The notes: generated from the letters alone by a model not told the origin. A stretch of 64,000 nucleotides of DNA from Cephalopachus bancanus (GCA_027257055.1 JAPVLO010000073.1:4888501-4952500); one strand, 5' to 3'. Counted from the stretch's first letter, positions 11,366 through 23,525 are shown. Made by a program: numbers and translations.

Positions 11366-11660
11366 TTTTTTTTTTTTTTTTTTTGAGTTGGAGTCTCATT
11401 CTATCACCCAGACTGGAGTGCGGTGGCCGCTCCCGGCCACCGCAGCCTCGTCCTGCTGGGCTCCGGCGATCCTTCTGCCTCAGCCTCCCAAGTAACCGGA
11501 ATTACAGGCGCGCGCTACCACGCCCGGCTGATTTTTTTGATTTATTGTAGAGATGAGGTCTCGCGGGCCCAGGCGGGTCTCGAACCCGCGGGCTCAGGCA
11601 ATCCACTCACCTCAGCCTCCCAAAGGCGCAGGATTACAGACTGAGCCACCGGGCCCGGCT
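11366..11660 (-). mobile_element. Alu, lemur-type, antisense
   Basis: Starts with a run of about 18 T and GAGTTGGAGTCTCA and ends at GGGCCCGGC. The duplication TGGGTTATCTTTT brackets it. At the subgroup-diagnostic site it has a third state (sense GGGCCCGCGAGACC). The three overlapping forward frames here are Alu translations. Confidence 0.96.
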
Positions 11661-12026
11661 TTGGGTTATCTTTTAATTATGACACATACTTCATTGAAAT
11701 GGCCAGTGCTTGGAAAAAACATTTTAAGTAATAAGGATAGATCATAATAGCAACACAGAGGGGGAAAAAGTGATTTATATGAGCAAACTGCTGGAAAATC
11801 TAACCACATGTAACTGAAGTAAAGTCAGAAGGGATGCGAGGGGCTAAATACATCATTGATTCACAGTTCCTGGTCAAATGGCATCATCTTTGAAATTCTG
11901 ACTTTAGTAATAGTCAATAGAAATGATATGCCTACCAATACTGGTATTAGCTAAACTGTTCCACAACTGGGTTTATAGAAGTTGAAGCCACTTTGAGATC
12001 AATACATGTTTTTGCAAAAGAATAGA
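11661..12026. other. Unassigned intergenic sequence
   Basis: Between an Alu and a young L1 insertion. Nothing recognisable beyond AT-rich DNA. Confidence 0.4.
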
Positions 12027-12029
12027 TCA

Positions 12030-12580
12030 TTTTTTGCAGCACTGTTCACAATAGCAAAAACATGGAACCAACCATACTGCCCATCAAAGCTGGACTGGAT
12101 TTTTTAAAAAGTGGTGCATATACACAATGGAATATTATGCAGCCATAAAGAAGGACAAACACAGCAACCCCCTCAGGTCCCCTCCCACTGTGGGAACTTT
12201 TCTGTCCTCTTAATAAATACTGCTTTCTTAAAAAAAAAAAAAGAAGAAGAAGAAGGACAAACATATGGACCTTTCAGCAACTTGGATGGATTTAGAGTGA
12301 TCTATCATACTCAGTGATTTATCACAGAAACAAAGAACAGAGTATCATAGGTTCTCACTCATAAGCGGACCTTGAACAATTATCACAATACTATAAGAAA
12401 GGGATTGGCAGTAGTGGGAAGCTGCCAGGGGAGGTGGGTGGGAATGGCAGTTGAGGGAAACTGCCAGAGGAGGGAGGGGCACACCTCATTAACAAGGGTA
12501 CCTGCATAATGAACATTTGTATACCTAACCCTGAATTGTACCCCACATCTTTAAAATAAAGAAAGTTTAAAATTAAAAAA
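12030..12580 (+). mobile_element. Young lineage-specific L1, 5'-truncated
   Basis: Plus-strand L1 end: the last part of ORF2 ('gcagcactgttcacaatagc', 'tacacaatggaatattatgc', 'agccataaagaaggacaaac'), then a 3' UTR ending CTAACCCTGAATTGTACCCC, ACATCTTTAAAATAAA and poly(A). The short duplication AATAGATCA lies on both sides. It is interrupted at 12162-12249 by the second 68-nt retroposon. The same 3' end occurs at 34389-35305, 36450-36578 and (reverse) about 13905-13972. Confidence 0.9.
12162..12249 (+). mobile_element. 68-nt LTR R-region-like retroposon, copy B
   Basis: The body (12162-12229) has the same 68-nt length and the same ends as copy A, with about 10 differences, mostly transitions. 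AATAAA is at the same place and the end is GCTTTCTT, then poly(A) and GAA repeats. Perfect 14-bp duplications AAGAAGGACAAACA lie at 12148-12161 and 12250-12263. The host is the L1 3' end. The related L1 at about 34970 has the uninterrupted site, which proves that this is an insertion. Confidence 0.85.
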
Positions 12581-12796
12581 AAAATAGATCAAGGATTAGT
12601 AAATAATGCATTCTAATTGCAGTGTTTCCTTTCTATTCTCCATGTGGAAACCCTCAGACGTCTCAGTACAATGGGTTCTCCAATCATAATAAGTGAAGTG
12701 AACATAACGGCAGGTTCAGAATAAATTTGGATAAATTGTTCAAGAGGTCAAATGTTACATATTTATCAGAATAAATAAATATAGGTGTGTATCTGT

Positions 12797-12831
<35 letters not shown>

Positions 12832-13840
12832 AAAAGAAAAATCCTGTAAAGAATTAGGTACAGCTTGATCTAGATTCTTCAGGTCATACTCTGGCAGCAA
12901 CTTCTCCTTTAAGGTCTTGTTTGTTCACATTTTTGCTTTCTTATCAATTAGTTTATTATTAAAGAGTATCACTTGAAGTTATTGTTCCAAAGTTTATGGT
13001 GCTGCCTACTTTTAAGTTAACTGAACTAACATCCACCGAGAGTCGATTCTGTGTGTACTAGAAAGAAGATGATAAAATTCATAATCTAATGCAAAGGAAA
13101 AATATCATTTTCAATTATTAAGTAGGTATAAAACATGACAGAATATGATTTAAGTGACATATCCTCTACAGTGTTTTAGCTATATCAGTCTTTGATATAC
13201 CAGAAAGTTTTTACAAAAAGTTAATTTTAACATGTCAAATTTATCTTATTTCCATATTAGACAATAGCCGCATTGAATATAGAATCTGTTTCACCCATTC
13301 CTGCAATCTCCCGTAGTATTTTGAGTATTTACTTATTGGTGTATTTCTAAGTGTCTTTTTCATCCACACTTATAAAACTTTTATAAAACTTAACAACAAG
13401 ATTTTGCTGTCATCCCATTAATTGTCATCTTGTTATTTTGTCAAGCCACTCTTCCAAAATCCTCGTTGCATCTCAATATATTTAACATACTAGTTACTCC
13501 TCTTTAATTTGTGCATTTTGCTAATGTCATAACCATTCCAGTAGGGTGAAATATAGGGCTCTGTGACTCATTACTGTGTCTGTGAACCAATGTACTCCAA
13601 GTTTACTTCTCTTAGCTGATTTATTTCTAACATTTCCACAAAGTTGAAAGGAGTTGAATTTGTTTTTTTATTTTTAAATTTTTTTCAATAATAACATGAT
13701 GTATCTGGAATTGGCTAGCATTTATGTATTTATTCATTGATTTATATATCTATTATATATTATTTTCACACAATTTTAAAATCTGAGGGGTTAAAAAATC
13801 TATTAACAGTAGAATTGACCCTAAATATTAAGGGATGCTG
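12581..13840. other. Unassigned sequence with a (TG)n tract
   Basis: A (TG)15 microsatellite lies at 12798-12827. The remainder, including 13200-13780, is AT-rich with no repeat family that I can name and no gene signature. Confidence 0.4.
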
Positions 13841-14350
13841 TTATGGTTAATTTTATGTGTCATTTTTTCTTTTCTTTTTCATGTACCAGTCATAATTTAT
13901 CACTTTATTTTATGTTTTTTTTAAGGTGCGGGTTACAATTCAGGGTTAGATACATAAGTGGTCATCTTACAGGATTTTTCTAAGTCATGGTGCCCATATA
14001 TTGACTAAACATATCTTAATGTCAATATGAGGGTAATTTTTAGATGAGATTAACATTTGAGTAATTTGAGATGAGATTAACATTCGAATCTCCCCACCTT
14101 GTGGTGGGAGATTCATCTAATCATTTGAAGGCCATAAGAGAGAAAAGAAGTCATAAGGAAGAGGAAATTCAGTCTTCAGACTGCCTTCATATTTGAGCTG
14201 CAAAATCAACTCTTCCTGGCTGATCTAATGTGCAATTTTAGATTTGCCAACACCCAGTTGCTTAAAAATCAATCTCTCCTTCTCTCTCCATCCCTGTTTT
14301 TCTCTCTTTATTGCTTCTGTCTCTCTGGAGAACCCTTATTAATTCAGGGA
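13841..14350 (+). mobile_element. Unnamed eutherian dispersed repeat, plus orientation
   Basis: Begins 'gttatggttaattttatgtg', continues 'gatgagattaacattcgaat', 'atctaatcatttgaaggcc' and ends 'ctctctggagaacccttatt'. The element at 22905-23525 is the reverse complement of the same family. I know the sequence as a common mammalian repeat but cannot name its class with confidence. It is interrupted near 13905-13972 by a tiny antisense end of the young L1. Confidence 0.6.
13905..13972 (-). mobile_element. Very short 3' end of young L1, antisense
   Basis: 'ggttacaattcagggttaga' preceded by a T-rich run is the reverse complement of the L1 end CTAACCCTGAATTGTACCCC plus tail. Only about 60 bp were copied, an extreme 5' truncation inside the older repeat. 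Confidence 0.7.
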
Positions 14351-14831
14351 CTGACAACGATGAAGCAAAGATTGTGATGCTCTAGAGGGGGTTTCTCCAT
14401 CAGGTAGAAGGCAGTCTCAATGATGCTATTACCGCTTCCAACACCCCTTCATGTCCTGCAATGACCTACTGTTTCCAATCAGTACAGTTTTCAGGTGTCA
14501 ATGTGGTCCATTGCTTAGATTTGTTGATAGTCACTGATTGACACCTAGGCAGATGACAGATGACAAGTACAATAAAATAATACTGATTTTTAAAAAGTAG
14601 CCTTTATTACAGCCATATAATGCTATAGCCCATGCCATTCCTTCACATATACATTACAACTAAATTACCCAATAATTTATGACACGTGTAGCTAACATTT
14701 TTATTATAATTGCAAAGTAACTAACATTAAAAAGGAACACTATTAGGAAAAAAAATAGCACTAGGCCTCAGAAGTCTTTTTACTTTATCATTTTCTGTTT
14801 TATACAGGGAATGAATCAATGGAAATTAGAC
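14351..14831. other. Unassigned intergenic sequence
   Basis: Between the dispersed repeat and the MLT1-type LTR I see no repeat that I can name and no coding or RNA signature. Confidence 0.4.
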
Positions 14832-15163
14832 TATAATGAACTGAATTGTGTTCCTCCAAAGTTAGTATGTTGAAGCCCTAACCCCCAATTTGATGGTATT
14901 TGGAAGTAGGACCTTAGGGGGATAATTAGGTTTAGATGAGGTCATGGGAATAGGCACTCATGATGGAATTAGTGCCCTTACAGGAAGAGACAGAGAGAGC
15001 CAGCATGTGTGTGCTTTCTCTATCTCTCATCTCTCTATCTCTCCGTTTCCATCTCCACCTCCATCTCTCCTCCAGAAAGAGAACCCTCACTGAAACCTGC
15101 TCATCTGTTGTTCAAGCTACCCAGTTTACAATATTTTGTTATGACAGCCTAGGCTGACTTATA
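14832..15163 (+). mobile_element. MaLR solo LTR (MLT1-type)
   Basis: Plus strand has the hallmarks of a MaLR LTR: 'gaactgaattgtgttcctcc', 'gttgaagccctaaccccc', 'ggtttagatgaggtcatggg', 'gatggaattagtgccctta', a CT-rich middle, then 'ttgttcaagctacccagttt' and 'gacagcctaggctgactt'. No internal sequence is attached, so it is a solo LTR. The 65-codon frame inside is a chance frame. Confidence 0.85.
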
Positions 15164-15299
15164 TGGATTTACACATTTGGAGTATTATAGAATTCTAAAA
15201 TGCACTAAAAAATAATACATATGTTAAGAAAATTTATTTTAAAAAACAAGTAAAATTCTATGAATTAAAGGAGAAGATCACTCATATAAATAAGTGGAA

Positions 15300-15490
15300 C
15301 TTGGACATGTGGTTCCATTAGAGTCACTTGGAGCATTTATTAAATCTTCATTTGCTAACCCTATACCCACAGTTTCTCTTCAGTGAGTCTGTGGTGGTTC
15401 CCCAAAATTGACATTTTTCAACACCAGTTCCCAGATTGTGTTGATACCAAACCATACTCTGCAAATGACTAAAAATTAATACAAGGTGTA
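15300..15490 (+). mobile_element. MER5A-like hAT remnant
   Basis: 'attagagtcacttggagcat', 'ttattaaatcttcatttgct', 'agtttctcttcagtgagtct', 'gtggtggttccccaaaattg' and 'accagttcccagattgtgtt' follow the MER5A consensus as I know it. Non-coding. Confidence 0.75.
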
Positions 15491-15515
15491 AGTCATAATC
15501 TATTAAGAGCACCAA

Positions 15516-15812
15516 GGCTGGGGGTAGTAGCTCATGCCTGTCATCCCAGCACTTTGGGAAGCCGAGGTGAAAAGACTACTTGAGCCCAGGAGTTCAGGAC
15601 CAGTCTAGGAAATGTATTAAGATTCTGTCTCTGCAAAAAATAAACTTAGCCAGGTATGGTGGTGTTTGTCTGTAAATTCAGCTACTCAGGAGGCTGAGGC
15701 AGAAGGATCACTTGAGCCAAGGAAGTAAGGCCTGCCATAAGCCTTGATCATAACACTGCATTCCAGCCTGGACAACAGTGACACCATGACCCAAAACCAA
15801 AGCAAAACAAAA
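15516..15812 (+). mobile_element. Alu, older form
   Basis: Plus-strand dimer with the ancestral CATGCCTGTCATCCCAGCAC head and AGCAAAACAAAACAA tail. The duplication AAGAGCACCAAG lies on both sides. Confidence 0.93.
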
Positions 15813-16057
15813 CAAGAGCACCAAGAGTATATTTTTAAAAAGCACACACATACACAGAATGACAAGCGAAATTTACAAGATGTTAACCCAAAGTCTCTTG
15901 AGTGGGGAATGTTTTCAAAAGAAAATATTTTAAAAGTTCTCCAGTTTACTTTAATAATCACCAAGCTTGGGAATTAATTGTCTCAAATTATGAAAAAAAA
16001 ATTGCTTCATGTTTTACATAGATAAAATAGAAAAAGTAGGTTAAGAAAGTATTATTT

Positions 16058-16330
16058 GGCCGAGCACGGTGGTTCATGCCTCTAATCCCAGCACTCTTGG
16101 AGGCCTAGGTGAGAGAATTGCCTAAGCCCACAGATTCAAGACTAGCCTGGGCCTCATCTCTACAATACATCAAAAAATTAGCCAGGCATGTTGGTGTGTG
16201 CCTGTAGTTCCAGTTACTTGGAAGGCTGAGGCAGAAGGATAGCCTGAGTCCAGCAGGTTGAGGCTGCATTGGCCAGGAATGTGCCATTGCCCTCCAGCCT
16301 GGGTGACAGAATGAGACTACAACTCAAAAA
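16058..16330 (+). mobile_element. Alu, intermediate form
   Basis: Plus-strand dimer GGCCGAGCACGGTGGTTCATG to AACTCAAAAAG. The duplication AGTATTATTT brackets it. It has GGACTAGCCTGGGCCTCATC, a deletion in the left arm, and an early version of the lemur-type ending. Confidence 0.93.
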
Positions 16331-16394
16331 GAGTATTATTTAATAAATTGTCCTTTCAAAATTTTCTTAATATGAAATATACAAAGCACCAAGT

Positions 16395-16512
16395 TTTTAT
16401 TGATTTATTTTTTAAGAGACAGGGTCTTGCTATGGAGCTCAGCTTGGATTCAAACTCTAGGGCTCAAGTGATTCTTACGTATCAGCCTCCCAAGAAGTGG
16501 GGACTACAGGAA
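16395..16512 (-). mobile_element. Alu partial monomer, antisense
   Basis: 'agagacagggtcttgctatg', 'caaactctagggctcaagtg' and 'cagcctcccaagaagtgggg' represent one Alu arm only. It may be an Alu fragment or a fossil monomer. Confidence 0.75.
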
Positions 16513-18651
16513 TTTTTATTTCTCAATTGCATTAATTGTCAGACAATTGCTTGTTATTTTGAATATATTTGATATTCACACTAAAATCCTGTCAACATTA
16601 TCCATTTACTTAGCTAGCCCTTTCTTCCTGGGCAGAATAAATATAGACCAATCTAACCCTAGGCAGAATCATAACCACAGGAAGGGAAATGAACAAATAC
16701 AGCTATAACATTAGCAGAAAAAGCACATAAGAATTTAATAATGACCAACTAAGAGGATAAAATAACTTTTGTAATTAACTTTAAGAATAAAGTTCTAGCA
16801 ATTGTTCAATGAAATTATAATAAAGAACTATGGCCTAAAATATAAATAATAAGATATATAACAATATATAATACAAAATTATACAATGCTATATAAATAT
16901 CATATACATATATAAAGCTATCAAAAGTAACAGTGAAAAGATGCTTGAGAATGCTATATTTTGTCCATTAATAAAATGTGAGTAAAATTAAGCTTGAGGA
17001 CGGATAGGAGGGGTAATCAACAGAATGTATATACATGGAAGATAAATGTGAGGCAAGATGTTCAATGAAGTCAAACCTGATTTTCAACTGTCACTTCCTG
17101 TCTGTGAACTAAAGCAAGTCAACTGATCTCTCTTGGTCTCTTTCTTTAACTCTATAACATCCTTTGAGAATTATTTTGCTTCAGAAATAAAGCACCCAAG
17201 ATTTCATGAATTTCTGCTCTTTCTTATAATATTAATTGCTTCCTTATTCTGTGAAAAGTGACTCTTTAGCTAGCTGCAGTCATTTCTTAGAATTTCAAAG
17301 GACTGACTCAAAAAACAACAAACAACCCCATTTAGTTGAGCTTGGTTTAATGCATTTTCCTCAAGTCGCTCTTAAATTCTAATTAAAATTAGTTACAAAA
17401 CATTAAAAATATGATATCTATTAACCCAAATACATAGACTATTTGGACAGATAAAACAATTTTGTAAATGCACAGCAGTTTAATTGTAATCTCTTATTTT
17501 TATTTTGCTCTGGATCTGTGATCTAATAGTATTATAAGCATGTGCCAATTAATCTGAAAGATTTAATAAAAGGCAACACTACTTGTTGTCTAGCTACAAA
17601 CAAATGTTTATGTCTCAAAAGTGCATTTTGCATACGATTAAAGTTAGTATATTAGAAAAATGAAAAATAACTGAATTTGCTATGTATCTGCAAGTCAATT
17701 ACTTGGGCTTAAATTAAAAACAAAAGGCTAGTGGCAAAAAGAAAAACAGGAGGAGAATATGTGTCACATAAATCTTTCAGTATCCATGCAATAAGTTTGA
17801 ATAAACGTTGTTGTTGTTTTCATGTAGTACAGAGGATTTAGTAGTATCTTCTCTCTTTAATTCAGTTTGGTTAAGCATGACAGGTTTTTACTTATATACA
17901 AAAGAAAAACATAAAATTTATAAAGATAAAACAAAAAAATCAATGAAATAACACAATGTTAAGAAGAAGTAACGTTTAAGAAGAAATCAAAGGAAGGGAG
18001 AGCAGCTAAAAAGACTGAAAGAAAGATAAAGGGTAAAGGATTTAAAAATTAAACAGAAGGGAAAAGATTAAAGAAGGAAAGGCAAAAAGCAATGCAGCAG
18101 GATTTAAGAAGCCCGTAAAAAGAAAAGACATGCAGTGATGACAAAGGAATAACAAGTACTAGAGAAAAGATACTCAACATAATGAAGAGAGGAAAAAAGA
18201 AAGTAAAATAAAAGCAATTGTAAATTAATTGTAAAACATACTATAGGAAAATACAATGTTAATGGGCTTCCTTTTTCTTTCATCTTCTTTGCTCTGCTAT
18301 CTATAAAAAGAAAAATCAGTCTTTATGCACAGGAGATTTGGAACAAAATGTTCAATGTATCGGGTTACAGCATGGTTTGGTAAAAGTGCACTGTCACTGG
18401 CAGGCTTTGTGATGCTGCACAGGTAACTTACCTTTTCTATCCCGTACTACACCTCCCAATTTTTTAATTTACATGTTTAAGCAATCACATCTTACTTTTG
18501 AGGTCCTCAGCTAACCAAACATTGCGACTTTATTTGTAGTCCTTTACTAACGCTGATTTCTGAAGCCACTAATTTATTTTATGGTGAAATAAAAGATGCA
18601 GCATGTGGATAAACTGAATTGCAAAGAGACCCACTTTTAAATAACCAAACA
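16513..18651. other. Repeat-poor sequence, purine-rich at 17930-18240
   Basis: About 2.1 kb without a repeat that I can name. 17200-17700 is AT-rich with many TAATTA-like motifs. 17930-18240 is strongly A/G-biased on the plus strand, with no T-rich compensation, and could be an old expanded purine tract. No open frame or exon signature was found. Confidence 0.45.
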
Positions 18652-19293
18652 CAGTGGTTCTCAACAATGGTAGTACCCTTGAGAGATTCCACTATTTGAG
18701 GGGACGTTTTTTGTTGTCATAATTATTGATGGAAACTGCTCACACTTACTAACTAAGGACAGGGGATGTTAGATCCCCTGAAATTTCCTGCAGGATATTC
18801 TTTTAGGCTAAATATGTTTAAAGTTACTTAAGTCTAGACTCTATTTTCATTTTCCATTCAAACATAAACCATTGTTGCATAGTTTAATAAATGAGTTTTC
18901 AGGGAATGTAACTAACATAGAAATCAAGGATGTATTTTGTTTTGCCAGAGCTTAACAAAGAGTTCTTCACTGTTTCAGAAAATGACAAAATCAGCAGCAA
19001 TACTGCTATTGAAATTTGAGACTTCGGTATAAAGCATTAATACTAGTTGGTATTTGCATTCATTCCTTACATAGGTGATTCAATATATACATGCAAACAT
19101 TTACTATATAAGTGTCTGGGTATTTAAAATCAATAAATGTTTACCACAAATTATGTTACAGCATTACATCGTTTTTTTTTAAGAAAATATGTGTCAGTCT
19201 TTTATCTCTGTATTTCATTTCAAAACAAAAAGTATGTTACAAAATATTTGCTATAAATAATGTTAATATAGCCTAGAGCATTGAGAACCACTA
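18652..19293. mobile_element. Probable hAT DNA transposon with terminal inverted repeats
   Basis: CAGTGGTTCTCAAC at the left end (18652) and its inverse TTGAGAACCACTA at the right end (to 19293) enclose about 640 bp. The left part ('ttttttgttgtcataattat', 'gggatgttagatcccctgaa') matches a hAT-Charlie non-autonomous consensus. The expected 8-bp target duplication is not visible. The two ends could belong to separate elements. Confidence 0.5.
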
Positions 19294-19769
19294 ATCTAAG
19301 GGGTAGGGATTGAAATATAAGAACTCATTAGGATCAGGGCCCTTAGAAGTTCATAAATGTTTACTGAATGAGTAAATAAGCATGACGCAAATAAAACATA
19401 GTCATTCTGACAGAGTCCATAGCTCTTCATTTATGTATTTTTATTTCTATTAAGGTGTTAAGAATTCCTTCACTACATGGAAAGTAAAGTATGCTTATAC
19501 CATTACTTTAAAGTTATACAGTACATTCTTTTGATTAGAATCTGTCATCTAGCAATGTTAGGGTCAATGTAACACTAAAGAGTAATGCAGCAGTAAATAT
19601 TGAAATCATAAAATCTTAAAATGAAATTTTACTCGTTTAAACAATGATAAGTAAATATGAATTACCATTGATTGCAATATATATTACTCTACAAAACAAT
19701 CTAGGTTATTTTAAACATACAAATAAAAAAATTAAAAAATAAACATACAAAGAAGTTAATGCACAGTCA
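19294..19769. other. Unassigned intergenic sequence
   Basis: AT-rich, no recognisable repeat or gene. Confidence 0.4.
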
Positions 19770-19942
19770 TTTTGAAAGACAGTTTTGACTTTTTTTATAA
19801 ATCTAAACATAGTCTTACCAATGACCCGGAAATTGCACTCTAAGTATTTACTCAAATGAGTTAAAAATACATGTTCACACAAAAACCTATATAAGAATGT
19901 GAGACATTTATAACAACTTTACTTATTTATTTTATTTATTAT

Positions 19943-20225
19943 TTTTTTTTTTTGAGTTGAACTCTCACTCTGTCGCCCAGACTGGAGTGCAGTGGCTGCT
20001 CCCGGCCACCGCAGCCTCGACCTGCTGGGCTCCGGCGATCCTTCCGCCTCAGACTTCCAGGTAGCCGGAATTACAGGCGCACATACCACACCCGGCTGAT
20101 TTTTTTATTTATTGTAGAGATGAGGTCTTGCTGCCCAGGCGGGTCTCGAACCCGCGGGCTCAGGCAATCCACTCACCTCAGCCTCCCAAAGGCGCGGGAT
20201 TACAGGCTGAGCCACCGAGCCCGGC
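19943..20225 (-). mobile_element. Alu, lemur-type, ACTTG-deleted, antisense
   Basis: T-run plus GAGTTGAACTCTCACTCTG to GAGCCCGGC, inserted in an L1 with the duplication CTTTACTTAT. Reads CTTGCTGCCCAGGCGGG, the deleted form of the diagnostic site. Confidence 0.96.
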
Positions 20226-20613
20226 TTCAGCTTTACTTATAATTGCCAAAATCTTAAGAGCAACATGCCCTTCAATAAGTGAATGGATAAACAAACCTTG
20301 AAACATTCATATAATAAAATACTATTCAGCAATAAAAAAGAAATGAGCTATCAGACCATGAAAAGACATGGAGGAACCTCAGATGAATATTGATAAGCTA
20401 AAGAAGTCAGTCTGAAAAGACTACATCCTATATTATTCCAAATATATGACACTCAAAAAAGGCAAAACTACAGAAACAGTAATAAGCTAGTGACCATAAG
20501 GAGATATGAACAGGTAGCACACACAGTGAATTTTGGGGTAGTAAAACTACTCTGTATGTTACTATAATGGTAGATATATGACATCACATATTTGTCAATC
20601 CACAGAACTAAAC

Positions 20614-20614
<1 letters not shown>

Positions 20615-20667
<53 letters not shown>
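20615..20667. repeat. (AC)26 microsatellite
   Basis: Uninterrupted AC run within the L1 3' end. It produces the Cys-Val repeat frame on the reverse strand, which is not a protein. Alternating purine-pyrimidine, so a potential Z-DNA tract. Confidence 0.98.
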
Positions 20668-20669
<2 letters not shown>

Positions 20670-20890
20670 TGAACCCTAATGTGAACTCTGCATTTAATCT
20701 ATTAAAATTGTATCAATATTGGTTCATCAATTATAGCAAATGTATCAAATTAATGTAATATGTTATAATAACGGAAACTCTTGGGAGGGAGGAAGGAATA
20801 ACAGAAATTCTGTACTTATTACTCATTTTTTTCAGTAAATCTAAAACTTCTTTTGTTAAAAAAAAAAAAAACCTATTAATAAAAAAAGAA

Positions 20891-21180
20891 GCTGGGCTCC
20901 GTGGCTCAGCCTGTAATCCCGCGACTTTGGGAGGCTGAAGTGAGTGGATTGCCTGAGGCTGCGGGTTCGAGACCAACCTGGGCAGCGGGACCTCATCTCT
21001 ACAATAAAAATAAAAAAATCAGCCAGACATGGTCGCGCGCCTGTAGTTCCAGCTACTTGGAAGGCTGAGGTGGAAGGATCGCCGGAGCCCAGCAGGTCGA
21101 GGCTGCAGCGGCCGGGAGCAGCCACTGCACTCCAGTCTGGGCGACAGAGTGAGACTCTAACTCAAAAAAAAAAAAAAAAG
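20891..21180 (+). mobile_element. Alu, lemur-type, ACTTG-deleted
   Basis: Plus-strand copy from GCTGGGCTCCGTGGCTCAG to a 17-A tail, next to the L1 tail. The left arm reads GGGCAGCGGGACCTC. Frames on both strands here are Alu translations. Confidence 0.95.
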
Positions 21181-21840
21181 AAACAAGGCAAAATCAGGTT
21201 ATATATTCGTAAATCTTCAGTGGAAACATTTTAGGAAAAGACTGATAACTATATGCCTTCTTAGCGTTTGTATTTAAGTGTCCAGTAATATATGTGCCTG
21301 TTGAAAAAGCTCAAAGGTTTTATTCTCACGTCACCTCAAATCACACTCCAGGGAGGTGGGGAACTAATAGGTATGGGTAAAGTTAAGTACTTTTATTTGA
21401 CCACAGGGCATGGCCTCTCTCTTGGGCTTTTTTGTAATTAGAGAGTGCTGCTTTCTCTCCTTTAATATGTAACGAAATACAACAAGTGTCTCTGTAATGG
21501 AATGAGAAATTTCAGCTAAAAACAGAAATGAAATATATGCATTTATCCCTTCTCCCCCCAGAAACCACACAAAAATGACAACTAAAGATTATTGAAAAAA
21601 AGGACTAAACCTACAGAGTTGGAAATTTCAAAAATGAAGAAAATAGCAACAGCACTTTGGAAGCTAGAAAGCTAATACATGAGTTATAATTGATCATGCA
21701 GAACACAAAAAGTTTAAAACCATGGCTGACACTGGGGGCATGCCAAGTAGCTACATGATCCATCCCACAGATGATCTCAAATCTGTAGCACTAAGTGACT
21801 ATGGAAGAAGACTGATTGAAGCCATTTAAGAAGGAATTAG
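21181..21840. other. Unassigned intergenic sequence
   Basis: No repeat that I can name. The reverse frame 21364-21570 (68 codons) has no family resemblance and no supporting context. Confidence 0.4.
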
Positions 21841-22345
21841 GTCAGGTGCGTGACCTTTGCCTGTATTACTAGCACTTTGGGAGACTGAGGTGAGAAGATT
21901 ACTTGAGCCCAGCAGTTCAAAACCAGCCTGGGCACCCCTCCCTGAGGGCCGGGGAGCCATAGGGTTGGCATCTCTGGGTATGTGTACTTGGAGTTGGGAG
22001 CTGGTAATCTATTGTTTGTATTATTATGCTTCATGCTATTGTAGTTTTGGTGTGGCACTGTTGTAACAGAAGTAAAGTACTTGTACCAAGAAAAAAAAAA
22101 CCAAACAAGCAAACAAACAAACAAAAAAACCAGCCTGGGCCACATAGCAAGTCCTCATCTTTACAAACAGTTTTTTAAAAACTTAGCTGGATGTGGTGGC
22201 TGTTTCCTGTAGTACCAGGTACTTGGGAACTGAGGCAGAAGGATCACCAGAGCCCAGGAGGTCGAGGCGACAGTAAGCCATGATATTGCCACTGTACTGT
22301 AGCCTGAACAACAGAGTGAGATTCTAACTCAAAAAAATAAGTCAA
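21841..22345 (+). mobile_element. Alu, older form, split by a retrocopy
   Basis: Left part 21841-21933 and right part 22126-22345 join into one dimeric Alu. The break falls in the left arm at CCAGCCTGGGC, where 192 bp of foreign cDNA were inserted. Confidence 0.9.
21934..22125 (+). pseudogene. Retrocopied 3' end of an unidentified mRNA
   Basis: About 157 nt of non-repetitive sequence end with AGTAAA (a variant poly(A) signal) 11-16 nt before an A-run and AAAC-rich tail (22091-22125). The segment is bracketed by a perfect 15-bp duplication AAAACCAGCCTGGGC (21919-21933 and 22126-22140). These are the marks of an L1-mandated, 5'-truncated processed pseudogene made only of 3' UTR. It contains no recognisable coding segment. 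I could not identify the parent gene. The host is an older Alu, so the event is later than that Alu. Confidence 0.8.
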
Positions 22346-22510
22346 TCAAAATAAAGAAATAAAAATGAAAAAAGTAAAAGTAATCAGACCCTCTTACCTT
22401 CGCTCCTCTACTCCACAAAACCACATAACACCCCCTCTCCATCCCAAGTGGAAATTAATTTTACTATTCGACACCATTTTTTGTTTTTATGCTTGATGGT
22501 TTTTTGCTTA
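22346..22510. other. Short unassigned spacer
   Basis: AT-rich sequence between two Alus; nothing recognised. Confidence 0.4.
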
Positions 22511-22759
22511 CATTTTTTTTTTTTTTTTTTTTGAGCTGGCATCTCACTCTTTCGCCCAGACTGGAGTGCAGTGGCCGCTCCCGGCCATCGCAGCCTCGAC
22601 CTGCTGGGCTCCGGCGATCCTTCCACCTCAGCCTTCCGAGTAGCCGGAATTATAGGCATGCGCTACCATGCCCGGCTGATTTTTTTATTTATTGTAGAGA
22701 TGAAGTCTCACTGCCCAGGCGGGTCTCGAACCCGCAGGCTCAGTCAATCCACTCACCTC
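22511..22759 (-). mobile_element. Alu, lemur-type, ACTTG-deleted, 5'-truncated, antisense
   Basis: Starts with a 22-nt T-run and ends abruptly at CAATCCACTCACCTCA, so about 45 bp of the Alu 5' end are missing. Either 5' truncation at insertion or later deletion explains this. Confidence 0.93.
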
Positions 22760-22904
22760 ATGATACTGAATATTTTTATTTATATCTTTTTTGGAAGAAG
22801 GATATGAATGGACAGAAAAAAATAAAGTGGAAAAAAGAAAAGGAGACAGAAAGGAAGGGGGAAATCAAAATCAACAATACATAAAAATAGTAAGAACTGG
22901 AATT

Positions 22905-23525
<621 letters not shown>

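Larger units (their letters stand above)
19770..20880 (+). mobile_element. Old L1 (L1M-type) 3' fragment
   Basis: The L1 3' region on the plus strand ('aatgacccggaaattgcact', 'atgcccttcaataagtgaat', 'atactattcagcaataaaaa', 'ttgatcc'-like end replaced by a CA tract), ending in poly(A) near 20870. An Alu is inserted at 19943-20225. The L1 sequence continues across it with the duplication CTTTACTTAT. Confidence 0.8.

Noticed and set aside
20468..20668. Cys-Val-rich small protein
   Set aside because: Translation of the AC microsatellite in an L1 tail.
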